DNA from: Pseudopithomyces maydicus
Lineage: Eukaryota > Ascomycota > Dothideomycetes > Pleosporales > Didymosphaeriaceae
Assembly: GCA_026873275.1 (NCBI GenBank)
Contig: JANTUC010000019.1
Span: forward strand, 186,001-250,000
Length of the DNA: 64,000 bases
Direction of reading: 5' to 3'
Shown: piece after piece, positions 45,458-56,619 of the stretch
How positions within the stretch are numbered: the stretch's first letter is position 1
Layout: every line of letters starts with the position of its first letter
Notes under the pieces: model-generated
Told to the model about the DNA's origin: nothing
Database searches by the model: none
Seen by the model: the letters and a program-made list of their open reading frames with translations, nothing else
Made by a program: the position numbers and the translations under genes

Positions 45458-46468
45458 ATGGCAACCCCACCACCACCACCACTAACCACCAATCCTCCAA
45501 AACGCAATCGCGACCCGCACCCCGCGCACTGGAAAGATCTCCTCTCGGCCCGCTCGCTCCCCTTCTACGACGGGACGTACAGGTGGGATGGGGGAAAAGG
45601 GTATTGGGATGATCGCGGTGGTAAGTGGGTGTTTTTGTTTTTGTTTGGTTTGTATGGATGGATATAGATGTGGATGTAAATACGGGTTTGGGTTTGGGCT
45701 TGGAAAGTTACTAAGATGTGCAGTGTACCATGTGTTCAACGATGAGGAGGATGAGGAGGGGAGACCGCCGACGCCGGGGCCGGTGGGGGCGTGGTTAGAG
45801 GGTGGGGAAGGAGAGGAAGGAGAGGAGGTGGGTTTGGAGAGGGGAGTTGAGGAGGGTGGGAGTTTCGATGGGGAGGTGGGGGGTGAGGGGTTGGAGATGG
45901 CAATGAACAGGAAGGAGAGTCTTGGTGGGGAGATCGAGAGGGAGGCGGAGGCGGAGACGGAGACGGAGACTATGACCCCAGTGGAAAAGAAGATGATCGC
46001 GGACAAGCAGATGGATACCGTGGAGCCAGATGCAGTGGAAGAGGATAATCTGCAGAAGGTCGAAGACACGCGGCCAGGTTTGTGGTGCATCGCTGGGCTT
46101 TGAAGGGTCCAGTGTACTGAGAAAACTGCAGGTCCCCAGAGTGCCGACGTCACAAGCAGGAATCAGCTCGAGTCCAGTCCCCTCTCGGACTGCCCTTCTG
46201 ATCTGTCTGATTGGAACGTAGCACATGAGGTAAGTCGTTACTGGCTTGAGTATCTACTTGGCGCTCACTTATTCAGATCGATGATATGAATCCCACATCT
46301 GATCATGATCCAGACGAGAGAGCCGAGACCTCGGATGCAAGCAGCGAGATCGATGAGAAGCCTGCAAAAAACGAAAAGATCCGGGGCAGCAGCATTGATT
46401 CTGGAGTTGGTACGCAAGCAGAGTTTCCGGGTAGGAGGCGGTCTGAACGCATCTTCTTGCAACGTTAG
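45458..46468 (+). CDS. Acidic protein of unknown function, four exons
   Basis: I do not recognise this gene. Exons are 45458-45620, 45724-46077, 46132-46229 and 46277-46468, with introns of 103, 54 and 47 nt; 807 nt, 268 aa, all junctions GT-AG and in phase. The N-terminus is Pro-rich (MATPPPPPLTTNPPKRNRD) followed by HWKDLLSARSLPFYDGTYRW, which looks like a small folded or binding segment. The remainder is strongly acidic (FNDEEDEEGRPPTPGP; EIEREAEAETETET) and ends with a basic patch, RRRSERIFLQR. The four-exon, phase-consistent structure argues for a real gene. A nuclear or chromatin role would fit the charge pattern but is unsupported. Confidence 0.65.
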
Positions 46469-46786
46469 GTCTCGAAGCAAATGGGATGGGAAGGATTGAG
46501 TGTGTATGGCGTTTAATTTCGATGGCGTCGTGTAGCTCAATGCTACAGGCTACTACATGCTGCCTGGCCTAACTAGGCCTTTTGACCATTAGGGTCTTGG
46601 TGCACAATTGTGCTTGTTATGATAATATAATACAGGCTGAGCTGTGCAAACTGCATATTCTTCTCTTCCTCTCTCCGTGCGTGGTTATTTTTTCTTTTGA
46701 CAAAAAAATATGCACATTATCTGTCCCTACTGTTTTACACGAATGTGATACACGGCCGCTCTATCGTACAAATTTTTACATCCCCC
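46469..46786. other. Convergent 3' region
   Basis: These 318 bases lie between the acidic-protein gene and the CBP6-like gene. No gene was seen. Confidence 0.5.
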
Positions 46787-47273
46787 TCACTCCCAGCGGA
46801 TCTTCATCTTCCAGTTGTCGAGCTTGGCCTGCAGCCAGCTCTTCTTGGGCGCCTTTTCGATTTCCTCCATCAGGCGGTCATAGTGGTCCGGGTTGGACAC
46901 GGGCTTCAGCACGGCGGCGGAGATGGGGTACTTCTTGCTGTAGCGGTTCTCCAGCAGCGAGTAGAGGGCGTTGATCTGCGGGAGCTCTGCCTGCGGGGTG
47001 GAAGGCTTCGCGGGGGCGGGCTGGAGGGCGGCGCCGGTGGTCTTGGAGGTGGACTTGCGGGCGTCGGCGTCCTCGAGCGGGGGCGACACGGGGGTCACGC
47101 CGTAGGGGGTCGCGCGGTGCTCGATGGGGCGGGTGAAGGGCGCATTGGGGCGGAGAAGGTCCTTGGGCCACAGCGAGAGGATGCGGGTGTAGTGCTTGGC
47201 TACGATCTGGGGGGATGCATCAGTGAACGGGCGCTTGGGAGTCGGCAATGCAGGAACGCACCGTCTGCGACAT
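46787..47273 (-). CDS. CBP6: Cbp6/UQCC2-like cytochrome bc1 assembly factor
   Basis: In yeast, Cbp6 with Cbp3 binds newly made cytochrome b at the mitoribosome. Exons on the minus strand are 47273-47262 (12 nt, MSQT) and 47206-46787 with a 55-nt intron; 143 aa. After the intron the protein reads IVAKHYTRILSLWPKDLLRP. The C-terminal half, INALYSLLENRYSKKYPIS then LKPVSNPDHYDRLMEEIE, matches the family pattern of a short helix, KP-x2-NP and YY/HY. The product is small and basic, without a clear cleavable presequence. Start choice rests on the 12-nt exon giving the shorter, family-like N-terminus. It is divergent from BSD2. Confidence 0.75.
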
Positions 47274-47647
47274 GGCGAGGGCGTATGCGAGGGCAAATGT
47301 TGGTCCGCTCCAGGCAGTCTTGCACGTCGACGAGCGGCGATAGGCTACGCGGTGGCGGCTGCGGTGACAAAGCGTGGCTGAGCGATGCCCCATTGGGCGG
47401 CTCGCAGGCGCTGCGGCCGGGCTGGACGGACTTGCGACGACGCCGCTGCTCCTGGGGGAACGAACTGACACCTGCGCCTGACACGCCTCGACCGACACAC
47501 GACACACACCTGCACACGCCTGCACACGCCCACGACCGCCGCTCCTTCCGCTCGCTGTTTCCTTTCGCCGCTGCACATCCTCCCCTCTATCCTCCCACAC
47601 ACACACTCGACGATCCGAGCAGCGCGCCTGCGCACTAGTACTACACC
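47274..47647. promoter_or_regulatory. Divergent CBP6/BSD2 intergenic region
   Basis: These 374 bases of GC-rich sequence separate the two start codons. CACACACC-type repeats lie near 47500-47525. No factor site was identified. Confidence 0.5.
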
Positions 47648-48894
47648 ATGGGCCCGCAGCGATATGAGCGGGTACGTATCACGCCGCCGCCCCCCAGGCC
47701 TACCCTCTGCCTACGACGGCACCGCGCCTACCCCCCACCGCCCGCTGCGACTGACGATGCGACTCCCAGGTATCCGCCCATGACGACGACGACCACGACA
47801 CCGACACCCTCGACACGCCCGCGAGCCCTCGCGCTCCCTATCCCATCCCCGCCTCGCCACCCCCATCCTTCCACAGCCGCGCCTCCTCGCCCACGGCAAC
47901 CTCGCGCCGCCTGCTGTCCGACGACCCGCTCGCCAACGACGCAGACGGCACCCTCGCAGACACCTTCGATGCCGACTCGGACGACGACGACGAGACCGAT
48001 GACCGCCAGCGCCTCATGCGGGGGTCCCCCGACGACGACACCCGCGCAGACGACAGCACATTGAGACCGGCACGCCCGGGACGCCAACGAAGCGTCACCC
48101 AGCTCCCTGTCTTCACATCAGCGCCCTCGGCCGGCGGACGAATATACGGCGGCGGCCAGAACGACGGCGTGTTTGCGAATCTCTCTGCGAAGCCTACGCG
48201 GGGAGAGGAAGTAGAGGAGAAGCCTCCTGTACGTCTCGCCCTCTATGTTCATACGCATTTACACATTCATGTAAAAGAACCAAGCTAACCCCCCACCTAG
48301 ACCTACGAACAAGCCGCCGCCGACGCCACCCCCTTACTGGGAAACCACCATCCTCGCCCCGGGCACCTACGGCGACGAAGTCTTCGTCGAAGGCCTCCCC
48401 GTCGGCTCCGTCTTCAGCTTCATCTGGAACGCCATGATCTCCATGTCCTTCCAGCTCGTCGGCTTCCTCCTCACATACCTCCTGCACACCACGCACGCCG
48501 CCAAAAACGGCTCCCGCGCCGGCCTCGGCATCACCCTCGTTCAGTACGGCTTCACCATGAAATCCGCGTCTTCCTCTCCGCTGGCAACGACAACCCCGGC
48601 GCCGGCGGCTTCGACGCAGGCGTCCCCAGCGATCCCAACGCGCACAATTTCGACCCCAGTGCGGTGGGCGGCGGGAGCGGCATGGGCGGCGACGCGGATG
48701 AGGTGGGCAAGGGCATCAGTGGGAATGATTGGCTGGCGTATGGGCTGATGATCGTCGGGTGGTTCATTCTGATCAAGAGCGTGAGCGATTTCGTGAGGGC
48801 GAGACGGCACGAGCAGTTGGTGCTGCAGAGTCCCGATCGGGGGCTGGGCGTGGCCGTTGTGGCCGAGGGGGAGAGCCCCGAGAGGGCCGTGTAG
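47648..48894 (+). CDS. BSD2: Bsd2/NDFIP-type Rsp5 adaptor, two frame breaks
   Basis: Bsd2 recruits the ubiquitin ligase Rsp5 to membrane proteins, sorting metal transporters and vacuolar enzymes. Exons are 47648-47671 (24 nt), 47770-48228 and 48301-48894; about 359 aa after repair. An acidic Asp-rich N-terminus precedes the PPxY motif PPTYEQ, created across intron 2, and then DATPPYWETT. Three membrane segments follow: FSFIWNAMISMSFQLVGFLL, the AAKNGSRAGLGITLVQYGF region, and WLAYGLMIVGWFILIKSV. The C5 run 48329-48333 is two bases short of ATPPYW (or one long). A second one-base shift, probably in the A/C-rich stretch 48556-48580, joins GFTMK to the SAGNDNPGAGGFD frame. Confidence 0.85.
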
Positions 48895-49880
48895 TACGAG
48901 TGTGAAAGTGTAGGGGAAAGTTAAAAAAGCTTGCGAGTAGAAGCGGGCTTTGCATCTTGATCTTTTCCTTTATCTTTTTTCCTTTTTTCGGATTTTATTC
49001 ATACTCTTCTTCTACTTCTTCTTCTAAACGTACCTATGTGTTTTGTTCGTTTTGGGTATTTGGGTTTGGGATGGACTGGCTCGGTTGGATGGGATGGGAT
49101 TGGATTGGATTGGATTGAACCACGGAACTGCACTGCACGGATCACTTGACTTGACTCACCTTTCCTTGTTCCAACATCATCGTCTGTCGACGGGGGTTTC
49201 CTTGTATCTCCTTGTGTTGAGGTGGTGGAGAAGATGGGGGTGAATAGAGAGGGAGTGGGGGTGAAGAGGCAATGAAGAGGGAATGAAGAGCAGGAAAGAA
49301 GAAATGATGTAAAGTGAAATGTAGCGAAGCGAAGCGAAGCATAGCATAGCATGTGTATTTATTTCCATTTACTTTGTTACTCTGTGATTCGTTGGGGGTG
49401 TTATCCGAGTTTGTATCATGGTGTTGTGCTGAGAGAGAGGAACAAAGGAAGAAGAACGTACGGCGTTGACTGTGCTATTGATTAGGTGTTGGTGGATAAG
49501 TGTAAACTACACCACTGGTATATATATACATACACGTACATACATGCGTTACTCTCCTGTCAGCATGCGAATTGGAAACCCTACGTGAAGTGTGGTGCGT
49601 GGGTAGATGGATATGTAGGCAGGTGGGTAGCAGCTATGATGTACGGAAATACAAGTTGGTATAAAGCGCACTCGTGGGCAGCAAGGCTACGCACCCGGGA
49701 GATAGAAGACAGTGACAACAGGAGACAGATAGACAGCTACGTCATATTTGCACCACCGTGAAAAGAAAGTCCCCGGTTATGCTCTTCATAATAGAGCCCA
49801 GTCCAGTCCAAACCAGACCTACCCTACCATCTCCAATCCAATCCAATCCAACCCAACCCTCCTCCATCTCCCTCCACCCC
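48895..49880. other. BSD2 / TAF5 convergent 3' region
   Basis: These 986 bases hold simple repeats: (GGGAT/TGGAT)n at 49085-49117, GAAGC/ATAGC runs at 49325-49350, and TATATA/TACA runs at 49519-49545. No gene is supported. Confidence 0.5.
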
Positions 49881-52537
49881 CTACCTCGTCGCCCTCGGCA
49901 GATACGCCCCGCCCGCAACCACCAAATTCATCCTCGTGAACTGCACCTTATACACGGGACTCTCCTTCGTCATGAACACGCCCACCTGATCCGCCGTAAC
50001 GCCCACCTCCTTGACGCCCTTCTTCGCGCTCGACACGGGCGCCCCGCTCCCCCTTCGTCGACAACGCGCCATCGGGCTTCGCCGTCTCCCCACTCTTCGC
50101 CGCCGACTCGGCCGTCTCGAGCAGCACGTCCCACACGCGCACCGTCTGGTCCGCGCCGCACGACACCAGCACCGTGGACTCGACGCTCCAGCTCAGGCTC
50201 CAGATGCCGCCCTTGGCGTGGCCCCGCATGCGCTTCTTGCGGCGGCCGGATTCCAGCGTCCAGAGGAGGATGTTGCCTGCGTCGTCGGCGGAGGCGAGCG
50301 TCTTGCCGTCGGGCGAGCACGCCAGCGCCGTCACGTTGCCCGTGTGCCCCGTGAACAGGCGGAGACAGTTGCCGCCCGCGGTGTGCCACATGCGGACCGT
50401 CTTGTCGCACGAGCCGGTGAAGACGTACAGGTTGTTGGGGTGGAACGCCACGCAGTCGACGTCGTTCTCGTGGCCGACGTATATGCGCAGCGGCTCGATG
50501 TGGTCTGTTGCCCAGAGGCGGGCCGTCCTGTCGTTCGAGCCTGTCAGGAAGTAGTGGCCGTAGGGACCCCATTGGAGGTCCCAGATGGGGTTGTCGTGGC
50601 CGCGGTAGGCGACGAGGCACTGCCACATGTCGAGGGACCAGAGGCGGACGGTCTTGTCCTCCGAGGCGGAGAGGAGGTACTGGGATGAAGTGGGTGGGCC
50701 CGTAGGATCGGGGTTGACGGTGGAGGGGGAGAAGGCCACGGCATAGATGGGGCCCGAGTGGCCGACGAGGCGGCGGGAGGACGACGGTTGCGCCGTGTCG
50801 GTGGGGGATGTGAGGGGGTGCCGTCCATGGACCAGACGCGGATGTAGGATTCGGCCATGCCGGCTGCGACGAGCTTGTTGTCGCCGGAGAAGTCGAGACA
50901 GTTTATGCTGTGGGGGTTGTTAGCTTCGTATTTGCACATGGAAAGTTGGTCTAACCTGTCGTAGGTGTTGTGAAATGTGTACATCGTCACGCTCACGCCG
51001 GGGCCTACGCCACCCGTCCTCGTGGCCTCAAGTCGGTAGCGGTCGCGATGTTCGACAACCTTCTGCACCTCCATGGATACGTCTCGGGCTAGCGACGGAG
51101 GCAAAGGCACCATGTCACGCGAGGGGGCGTCCTCGGTTGGCTCCCGTTTGATGCGCGCGTCATACTCGTCCACAAGTGAAGGTTGACCTGGCCTTGGCGC
51201 GTTTTTGGCGTCTTCCTCTTGGAGCGCCGCCCGCACGTCGTCCTGCAGGTCTTGATCCTGGGGGTATGGACCGAGCGCGAGTCGAATCCGAGAGGCGTCG
51301 GCTTCGGGATCGTGGCGCGATGTGAGCGGGTGGCCGGGGTTGTGACCTGGAATGCCCTCGTCCTCTGCTGGGAGCTCGTCTTCGTTCTGTCCGCTGGCGA
51401 GAATGGCTGCGATACTCTTCTCTGCTGTTGTGGCGCGGTCGACTGTGACAATGTTCAAGTGATCGCGGACAACGTCTATCAGAGCTTGACCTCCCTCGAA
51501 TATCTTAGATTCGAGGAATTGGATCAAGTTGTAGAACGGCATCAGTGTCATGGTCACGCGGTACTTGTTGTCCAGGTACACCTTTGGGAGACGCTCGTTC
51601 AAGTGCACTGGTAATGTGGCGGTAGATAGCTTCTTGACGTCTTCTGAGTGGTCGAGCTCGAACAGGTTCCGATACTTGGCGAAGAAGGCTTCAGCGTCTT
51701 TGGTGAAGTATTCGCGGACCAAGTCCAGGTACGAGTATACAAACACAGGCCACAGAAGTTTGCGCAGCTCGGGCTTGTACACGTCCAGGATATCGTCCAT
51801 GTATTTCCGCAGCAGCTCGAACGCCTTGGTCGCTTTCGCGCCGCCCTGGTCGGAGCTCTGTGAGGGGAAGGATGTTCCATTGGTGGCGATGGGTTCGGAC
51901 TCCTTGCGGAGCATGGCCTCTGTGCGGACATAGCCCTTTTTACTGAGATATTCTAGCACCTAGAACTGTTAGCAATGCTCGACAAGAGATTTGCAAAACA
52001 AGAGGCGCTGGATCATGGCTAACTTGATTGTCATCCCTCACTACAGGAACGCTGGGTGGTTGAGGTGCAAGCACAGGTCTGGCATTGTAGGCAGAGGAGT
52101 ATGGAGTTGGGGTATGTCGATATGGAGCGCCAGGTCCCACGTTCGGCATGTTCGGGCGGGATAAGTTGTACCGGCCAGCGGCGTTGAAAGACATGGTTCG
52201 AGAAGTCGATGTATGTTATGGAGACAGAAAATAGACGGGTGACAAAATTGAGGAACAGTGAGACAAAGGGCGGGCGAGTATTTAAGCAGGAGAGCGCGTT
52301 CATCTCTCACCTCTCGTCTCTCAACTCTCACCTCTCACCTCTCACCTTTCAACCTCGCCCCCAGCCACTCATAACAAACGTAAAAGAAGAGAGCACCGTA
52401 CTCACAATTTGGTTCAAGTTCTGCTGCGACTGAGGCCCAGTCGAGCCAGCAGGCGGTGGAGGCACCGCGTTCTGCTGCGGCGGCATGCCATTATGCGGCG
52501 GCAGCCCTGCACTGGGTGGCCCGTTTCCCACGCTCAT
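49881..52537 (-). CDS. TAF5: TFIID/SAGA subunit Taf5, two frame breaks and two candidate first exons
   Basis: Taf5 is a scaffold of TFIID and SAGA. Shared exons on the minus strand are 51959-50956 and 50907-49881. The upstream first exon 52537-52406 gives MSVGNGPPSAGLPP ... NLNQI joined to VLEYLSKKGYVRTEAMLRKE, the canonical LisH region; about 721 aa. The Taf5 NTD2 domain (LLRKYMDDILDVYKPELRKL) and WD40 repeats follow (LVGHSGPIYAVAFSP, HDNPIWDLQWGPYGHYFLTG, FTGHTGNVTALACSPDGKTL, GADQTVRVWDVL). The frame breaks at G5 50814-50818 (one base) between MDGTP and LTSPTDTAQ, and at C5 50049-50053 (two missing or one extra) in a linker after the last WD repeat. The end is FTRMNLVVAGGAYLPRATR. Confidence 0.9.
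52024..52194 (-). other. Alternative TAF5 first exon
   Basis: This 171-nt open segment starts MSFNAAGRYNLSRPNMPN and ends VVRDDNQ at a GTTAGC donor. It is phase-compatible with the same acceptor at 51959, giving DDNQ-VLEYLSKKGY. It lies inside what would be the intron of the upstream first-exon form, and its own upstream sequence has a TTTAAATAC element about 85 bp before the ATG. Only one of the two first exons can be used per transcript unless an internal acceptor exists. Confidence 0.55.
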
Positions 52538-53477
52538 TGCGCGCCCGGCGCCAGGCCCTGGAGGGGCCCGGACATGTTCAACGTGGCCCTGCTCTTTCAC
52601 TATCACTATGCGCCGCGGGCGGGTCGCATTCACTCGGAGGATGGATCGGTCGCGCGGGACATGGATCGGGGGCCGAAATCGAACGAGTGTGCGGGTTGAT
52701 CGGTCTACGCAGGGCGATTACGTGCGTGGATGCGTGAATGATGTTCAGCGCGTTGCGGGCTGTTTGCTCAACTTTCTGGACGTCGAGCTGTTGCGCGCTG
52801 ATCGACGCGCGCGGATGCAGTGGCTCGTGCCCGCTAGCCCTGTGGCGGGGCGCCCTCAACAGCGAGCTCCACTAGGGGCTCGTCTGCCTGATCCCCAGGC
52901 CATACATGCATTGGGAATAGGAAATTATTGTATGCAATTGGTGAACGATGGCCATGTTGTTCAAGAATACGTATGTAGCAAATTCATTGAGACGCGTGAT
53001 TCGCCACAGCCCGGCCATCCTTCACGACGGCCTTCTGGCAATACAATTTCCACGGGTACTGTGATAATGTTATCATGCATTCATTCTCCTGGTCATGGCC
53101 AATGGATACTATGCTAGGTGACGAGCATCCGTCCTCCATATAGACAAGTGGACATCCAAACAGCACGTGCGCAGCCTCCCGCCCGGGCGCCCGGGCGGCT
53201 ACCCCCTCAGCATCCAAAGTCAACAAAGCCCCTTCCCCCTTAATTGACCACATACATGCACGACCTAGAGTGCACCCGAGAACCAATCCTATCGAAGTCA
53301 ATGATACCGTTCACCAGCCCCATGACGTGCTATGTCGCACTTGCAGATTGCAATGGTCCCTACCGGAGCTGATGTATTTTCAGGTCGTCAGAAAAGAAAC
53401 GGTCATACGCCCAGGACGCATGAGCGCCTCCGACTTCGTGCTTTCGTCAACTCGGTCAATACGCCATGGGTCCCTCT
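52538..53477. other. TAF5 promoter / TAN1 3' region
   Basis: These 940 bases contain the TAF5 upstream region. A GC-rich palindromic tract, CCCGCCCGGGCGCCCGGGCGG, lies near 53180 (given here in part: CCCGGGCGCCCGGG). No gene is supported. Confidence 0.45.
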
Positions 53478-54776
53478 TTACGACTCCGATTCCTTCTTTT
53501 CCTCTTTGTTGATAGTGCTATCACGCAATTCCGCAAGATTGTATCTCTTTAGCTTCTCGTAGTCCGAGCTGACCACGCTCATGCCGACCAGACTCTGGGC
53601 TTCGTCAGCATACATGCATACGTACCGTAGCATCCATCCATAGGTATCCAAGAACCAGGAACCATATGATGAACGTGTGGTGTGGGCTATTCCATACCTG
53701 GTAAACCTCCACGAGAATGAGCAGGTCGTACGTCGATAGGTCGACCTTGTGGCCTTTGCCCACGACGGAGGCAACTTGCTGGATGACGTCGTCGCGCCTG
53801 ACTTCTTTATTGTTGCGGATGTTGACGCGGATGGCGAACTGGGGGATTGATCAGTATATTATAGTGTACCCACAGTCACGTGTATTCATGAGAATGTTAG
53901 ATCATGTGCGATGTATAAACTCACTTTCTTCCCAGTATTTTCCGGCCCATGGAAATGCGGGCCCAGCACCTCCGCAGCCACATCCTTCAACCCGCTACCC
54001 GCAACCTTCCCGGTGGCCGACAACGGTGTCAACCTCTTCACGAAGCGGCAACGCTGATGCTCAACGCCATCTGCGGTGTCCTGGCAGATCTTGTGCACGA
54101 ACGAAACAGGCTCGACGGGCGCGCGTGTTTTGAAAAATACCACTGGTTGGACTTAGCAATTGGCCGGCTACATACATACGTATAGATAACGTGACGCATC
54201 TTACAGCACGTCCCCGAGAGCTTGATATTCTTGAACAGCGGCTCAACGGTGGGCTTTTTGATCCCCTCGACTTCTTTCTTGATCGCAGCTTCGATGTCGA
54301 CGTCGCTCTTGTCCGAGTCTTCGTCTTGGTCCTCGGCTGTTTGGGTTTCGGGGTAGACTTGTGCTGCGTACTGGGGGTGGTTGTTAATTACTTTTTCAAG
54401 GGTAACTTTCGAAAGATGCATGTATGCATGTATGTGTGCATATATATAGAATCGCACCTTTTCGAACAATTGCCGCAGATCAGTCACTGACGGCGCTTCC
54501 TTGTTCATCGCAACCGTCACCCAGATGCCCACATCGCCGGGCTGGATTCCCCGGGCGTCACCGCCAGGCGTCCATTTTTGCTTGCCCTGTGCGATGGATC
54601 AGTACATGTAATGAAACCATTGGATATATATGCACGGCAAAACGGGAAGTTGAGAGTCAACTGCAAATCTCATCATTACATAACTACATATGTATGAAGC
54701 TCACCTTTGACCTCTTTCCTCGGCCTCCGTCCCGCTGGTCCGGACCAGCTTTCCTCTTAGTTGAGCTGGCGTCCAT
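53478..54776 (-). CDS. TAN1: tRNA acetyltransferase adaptor Tan1 (THUMP protein)
   Basis: Tan1 works with the acetyltransferase Kre33/Nat10 to make ac4C12 in tRNA-Ser and tRNA-Leu. Six exons on the minus strand: 54776-54705, 54586-54458, 54370-54205, 54142-53925, 53838-53698 and 53594-53478; 843 nt, 280 aa, all in phase. Landmarks: IQPGDVGIWVTVAMNKEAPS, an acidic insert (DQDEDSDKSDVDIEAAIKKE), VFFKTRAPVEPVSFVHKIC, and the THUMP core FAIRVNIRNNKEVRRDDVIQ, QVASVVGKGHKVDLSTYDLL, YDLLILVEVYQ. Introns are 62-118 nt, longer than usual here, and several contain TATG/CATA repeats. No frame break. Confidence 0.93.
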
Positions 54777-55725
54777 GATGGGATTTAATTTGTGTGAGGG
54801 CTTGGGGCTTGGGAAACTTCCGTACTGACGCACAGTGAAAACGAGCTCTAGGATTGGAGGCGCGGCCGCTAGCCGTTTGGGGGTTAGCTGTTTTGTTGGT
54901 GCGCTATTTAGTGTGCACTTACGTCTAGAGATCACTTAATCTGAATGCGAGTGCACTGGTTACGAAGGCTTGGGTGAGGTATGGGTGTGTTGTATTACTT
55001 GTTCTTGCTAGTAATACATTTCGTGTTGTATATATCAGACAGCTAATAAGCGATCTGATCAGGAATTTATCGCAGCAGCTACATACTTCTCCCCAATGCA
55101 AGTATTTATACAGCTCGTGTCTCGAAATGTACCACATTACGTGAAGCATCTGGCGAGATATTTTCGAGTTCCTGGCTATTCGCCATGTCGTATCCTAGCA
55201 CGTGGGAATATACCATCTCCGTTTCTGATCATACATTTTGAGATTATGTACAAGTAGAGCCTTGATACTTTGTTTGATTGATTGATAAGATATAAAGGAT
55301 GCCGATGTGGTACCAGATTCGCCAGCCACTTAAACAGTTATAATGGAGAGCATCCGAATCGTCTTTTTCTTTTAGACACTTCATCTCCAACCTTCCTCTA
55401 ACCAACGCCGGCACGGCGATCGCTGCCTCGACACCTGGACCCGTCATTCTCACTGAACATCCAGCGGCATTTCCGAACCAAGCCCAAACTCTTCGTGGTA
55501 CGTTCTTTCGCGCTTCTTGTGAGACTTTTCTGATCCGAGCGCTGTGTTTACTTTTTAATGTTGGCCGGTTCCTGATGGCAAAACGCCTCACTGTGTTGAC
55601 TCCGGCATGCACCTTGCGCCCTCGATCAGAAATTTGACAAAATCGACGCATTGCAAGCCGCAAGCAACGGTGAAGGCAAAGTCGCATAAACAGCCCACGA
55701 CGATGAATCTCGCTGCCGTGAACGC
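54777..55725. other. TAN1 promoter / TMA16 3' region
   Basis: These 949 bases hold a 194-aa minus ORF (55244-55828) that overlaps the TMA16 3' end in another frame and has no recognisable content. No other gene was seen. Confidence 0.5.
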
Positions 55726-56314
55726 TCACGAGAGTCCTTTCGGCGGGAACATGGATTCCCGCTTGACACCGTCTTTCGAGATGCGGGCAAATTGGAGGGT
55801 GGCAAGGCCCGGCCAGTGACCATTCCAATCTTTCAGTTTCTGCAGATTGGCGATGTTTTCTAGATCAGGGACCCAGAATCCGGCGGCATATTCGCCCTGC
55901 TCCACTGCTTGGTTTTGCTTCAGTAGGGTTTCACGGGTGGAAGGTGGTCTCCCAGCGCGACGCTGAGCTTGTAGTGTTGCTAGCTCTTCGTCGTCACGGC
56001 CAAGGAAGTCTTCAATCATGGCCTGGATGTCGGGGATGGACAGTGCAGAGGTGTGTTCCATGGTGTATGATTGAAAGGATTTGATACGGATGACTTTTTT
56101 GTATTAGCATCAAGAGTATATTTCGAAGACGTAAAAACATACGGTAAGGACGATTTTGCTTTTCTCTTATAGCAGACAGGCGGTTAAGCTTGTCGTCACG
56201 CTGTGCAGCACTCTGAAGACGGCGCGTGTCCCTGCTGTTCTCATGAAGAGCGACATTCTTGCCCTTCTTCTTGGTAATGTGCTTCTGCACCTTGCTCAAG
56301 CGGTTACTCGGCAT
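55726..56314 (-). CDS. TMA16: Ribosome-associated protein Tma16
   Basis: Tma16 associates with pre-60S particles and ribosomes. Exons on the minus strand are 56314-56143 and 56093-55726; 540 nt, 179 aa. The start MPSNRLSKVQKHITKKKGKN is basic and highly typical. After QNRPYL the second exon gives IRIKSFQS, then DIQAMIEDFLGRDDEELATL and RRAGRPPSTRETLLKQNQ, and ends MFPPKGLS. The 49-nt intron has a TGCTAATAC branch site and an AAG acceptor. It is divergent from EXO1. No frame break. Confidence 0.92.
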
Positions 56315-56619
56315 TTTGTTATTTTGGAGACGATGGCGGGTTTTCGCTGTAGACCCAAAATTTCGATCTCGCGAACGAATTACATCGAGCTAGTCCCGCT
56401 TGGGAAATTAGCGCAGGCGCGTCCCAATTGATCCACGCGTGTGCCTACTCCGGTTCCCCTCACAGCCAAGCTCGAGGTCACACTTTGATACTCGCTCGGC
56501 CACCAACTGCAATTCTTTCCTTCCGCCTAGATCGCTTCGTAGAAGAATGCTGCTATAGTGGGAGACTTCGCAGGGCCGTTACATAGCTAGTCTACGACGC
56601 GCCACCGGCCCGTGCTAAC
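56315..56619. promoter_or_regulatory. Divergent TMA16/EXO1 intergenic region
   Basis: These 305 bases separate the two start codons. No factor site was identified by eye. Confidence 0.5.

Noticed and set aside
53175..53200. CCCGGGCGCCCGGG palindrome as a factor operator or terminator
   Set aside because: It is isolated and GC-rich with no gene arrangement to support a function.
55244..55828. 194-aa minus-strand ORF
   Set aside because: It overlaps the TMA16 coding end in another frame and has no recognisable content.
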